From: an uncultured Clostridium sp.
GTDB lineage: Bacteria; Bacillota; Clostridia; Peptostreptococcales; Peptostreptococcaceae
Assembly (NCBI GenBank): GCA_945871955.1
Contig: CAMBXR010000001.1
Span: forward strand, 34,513 to 98,512
Length of the DNA: 64,000 bases
Direction: 5' to 3'
Under the pieces are notes generated by a model, which worked only from the letters and a program-made list of their open reading frames with translations, was not told the origin of the DNA and did no database searches. The translations under genes were made by a program, and so were the position numbers. Shown here in pieces: positions 63,470 through 64,000 of the stretch. How positions within the stretch are numbered: position 1 is the stretch's first letter; each line of letters starts with the position of its first letter.

Positions 63470-64000
63470 ATGTCTAGTAAAAAACATAATAAAAAGAGAA
63501 AACTAAGCTTTAAGGGGATTTTAATTATTTGTATATTTATTGCTATTTGTGTATCTGGAGGAACTTTTATTTTTAAAAATATAAATAATAACTCTGATAA
63601 CTTAGGTAAAAATACAAATATAGATGCTACATCAGTTTTCAATGAAGAGGTGGAGACTTACGAAGCTTCAGTTTTTGCTGTTGGTGATGTAATGGTTCAT
63701 TCACCTCAACTAAAAGCTCAGTATGATTCATCCACTGGTACATATAATTTCGATAACAATTTTAAGCATGTAAAAAAATATATTGAAAAAGCTGATTATA
63801 GTTTGGCAAATTTAGAAACCACTCTTGCAGGAAATGATGTATATGCATATAGTTCTTATCCTTTATTTAACTCACCAGATGAGCTAGCTGATGCATTAAA
63901 AAACGCTGGATTTGATTTAATCTCTACTATAAATAACCATAGTTTTGATAAGGGAGACTTAGGTGTGGAGAGAACATTATCAACTTTAAAAGAAAAGGGA
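63470..64000 (+). CDS. CapA-family (PGA-synthesis-like) membrane-anchored protein, 3' end outside window
   Basis: Not in the ORF track because no stop is reached. GGGGG precedes the ATG at 63470. The 177 visible residues begin basic ('KKHNKKRKL'), then a membrane helix (about 16-36), a linker and the start of a CapA/metallophosphatase-like domain. The domain shows 'FAVGDVMVHSP', 'ADYSLANLETTL', 'YPLFNSPDELADALKNAGF' and 'STINNHSFDKG'. CapA proteins act in poly-gamma-glutamate capsule export in Bacillus, but many clostridial members have unknown roles. Confidence 0.9.
   Translation, partial: MSSKKHNKKRKLSFKGILIICIFIAICVSGGTFIFKNINNNSDNLGKNTNIDATSVFNEEVETYEASVFAVGDVMVHSPQLKAQYDSSTGTYNFDNNFKHVKKYIEKADYSLANLETTLAGNDVYAYSSYPLFNSPDELADALKNAGFDLISTINNHSFDKGDLGVERTLSTLKEKG

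Noticed and set aside
63445-63642. 65-codon minus-strand ORF at the right end
   Set aside because: It is antisense to the start of the capA-like gene, which has a promoter, ribosome site and recognised domain.

Overview
The window is a low-GC (roughly 30 percent, judged by eye), gene-dense stretch of a spore-forming Firmicute chromosome. Gene content and order match the family Peptostreptococcaceae (Clostridioides, Paraclostridium, Romboutsia, Terrisporobacter and relatives). Pointers are strong GGAGG-type ribosome sites, sporulation-linked genes (gerW/ytfJ, ylxY, ymxH, a spoIIIE/ftsK translocase, a dacF-like carboxypeptidase), PolC, CodY, RNase J, RNase Y, and an IscR-IscS-IscU iron-sulfur operon. 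The species cannot be fixed from this sequence alone.

Layout. Nearly all genes lie on the minus strand, so operons read from right to left. At the right end, yraN-comM-dprA-topA-codY-rarA forms a DNA-uptake, topology and regulation block. Next comes iscR-iscS-iscU (with a clear promoter and palindromic operator), mnmA, and an alanine T-box leader driving alaS. Then follow ireB, a large unknown membrane protein, ruvX, a DUF1292 gene, an LCP-family gene, fur with its own promoter, rnjA, ylbF-like, DUF503, a dacF-like gene, an M50 protease, scpA-scpB, a small membrane protein, and DUF2953-gerW. A short plus-strand island (HExxH protein and sirtuin) separates this half from the classical polC-rimP-nusA-rnpM-ylxQ-infB-rbfA-nrnA-truB-ribF-rpsO translation and RNA cluster. 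After it come a degV-family gene, pnp, ylxY, mlpA-ymxH-aspartokinase, tepA, spoIIIE/ftsK, rimO-pgsA, recA and rny. The polC-to-rny order is very close to that of Bacillus subtilis. The left end holds a helicase/recombinase-like gene pair, purB, a MarR regulator and the tail of an aminotransferase.

How it works together. The backbone is housekeeping: replication (PolC, TopA, RarA), chromosome segregation (ScpAB, FtsK/SpoIIIE), translation and its coupling to transcription (InfB, RbfA, RimP, NusA, TruB, RpsO, AlaS, MnmA, RimO), RNA decay (PNPase, RNase Y, RNase J, NrnA) and cofactor supply (Isc, RibF, PurB). Regulatory sites visible in the sequence include an alanine T-box with a GCA specifier, a LexA-like box at recA, candidate autoregulatory operators at fur and iscR, and a structured rpsO leader.

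The parts not explained by housekeeping are the most interesting. They are the SF1 helicase with a nuclease-like N-terminus paired with an active-site-degenerate tyrosine recombinase homologue, the orphan HExxH protein, the 725-residue membrane protein, two very small proteins (45 and 71 residues), and a compact GC-richer hairpin element near the left end. No CRISPR array, insertion sequence, prophage, tRNA or rRNA gene was recognised.
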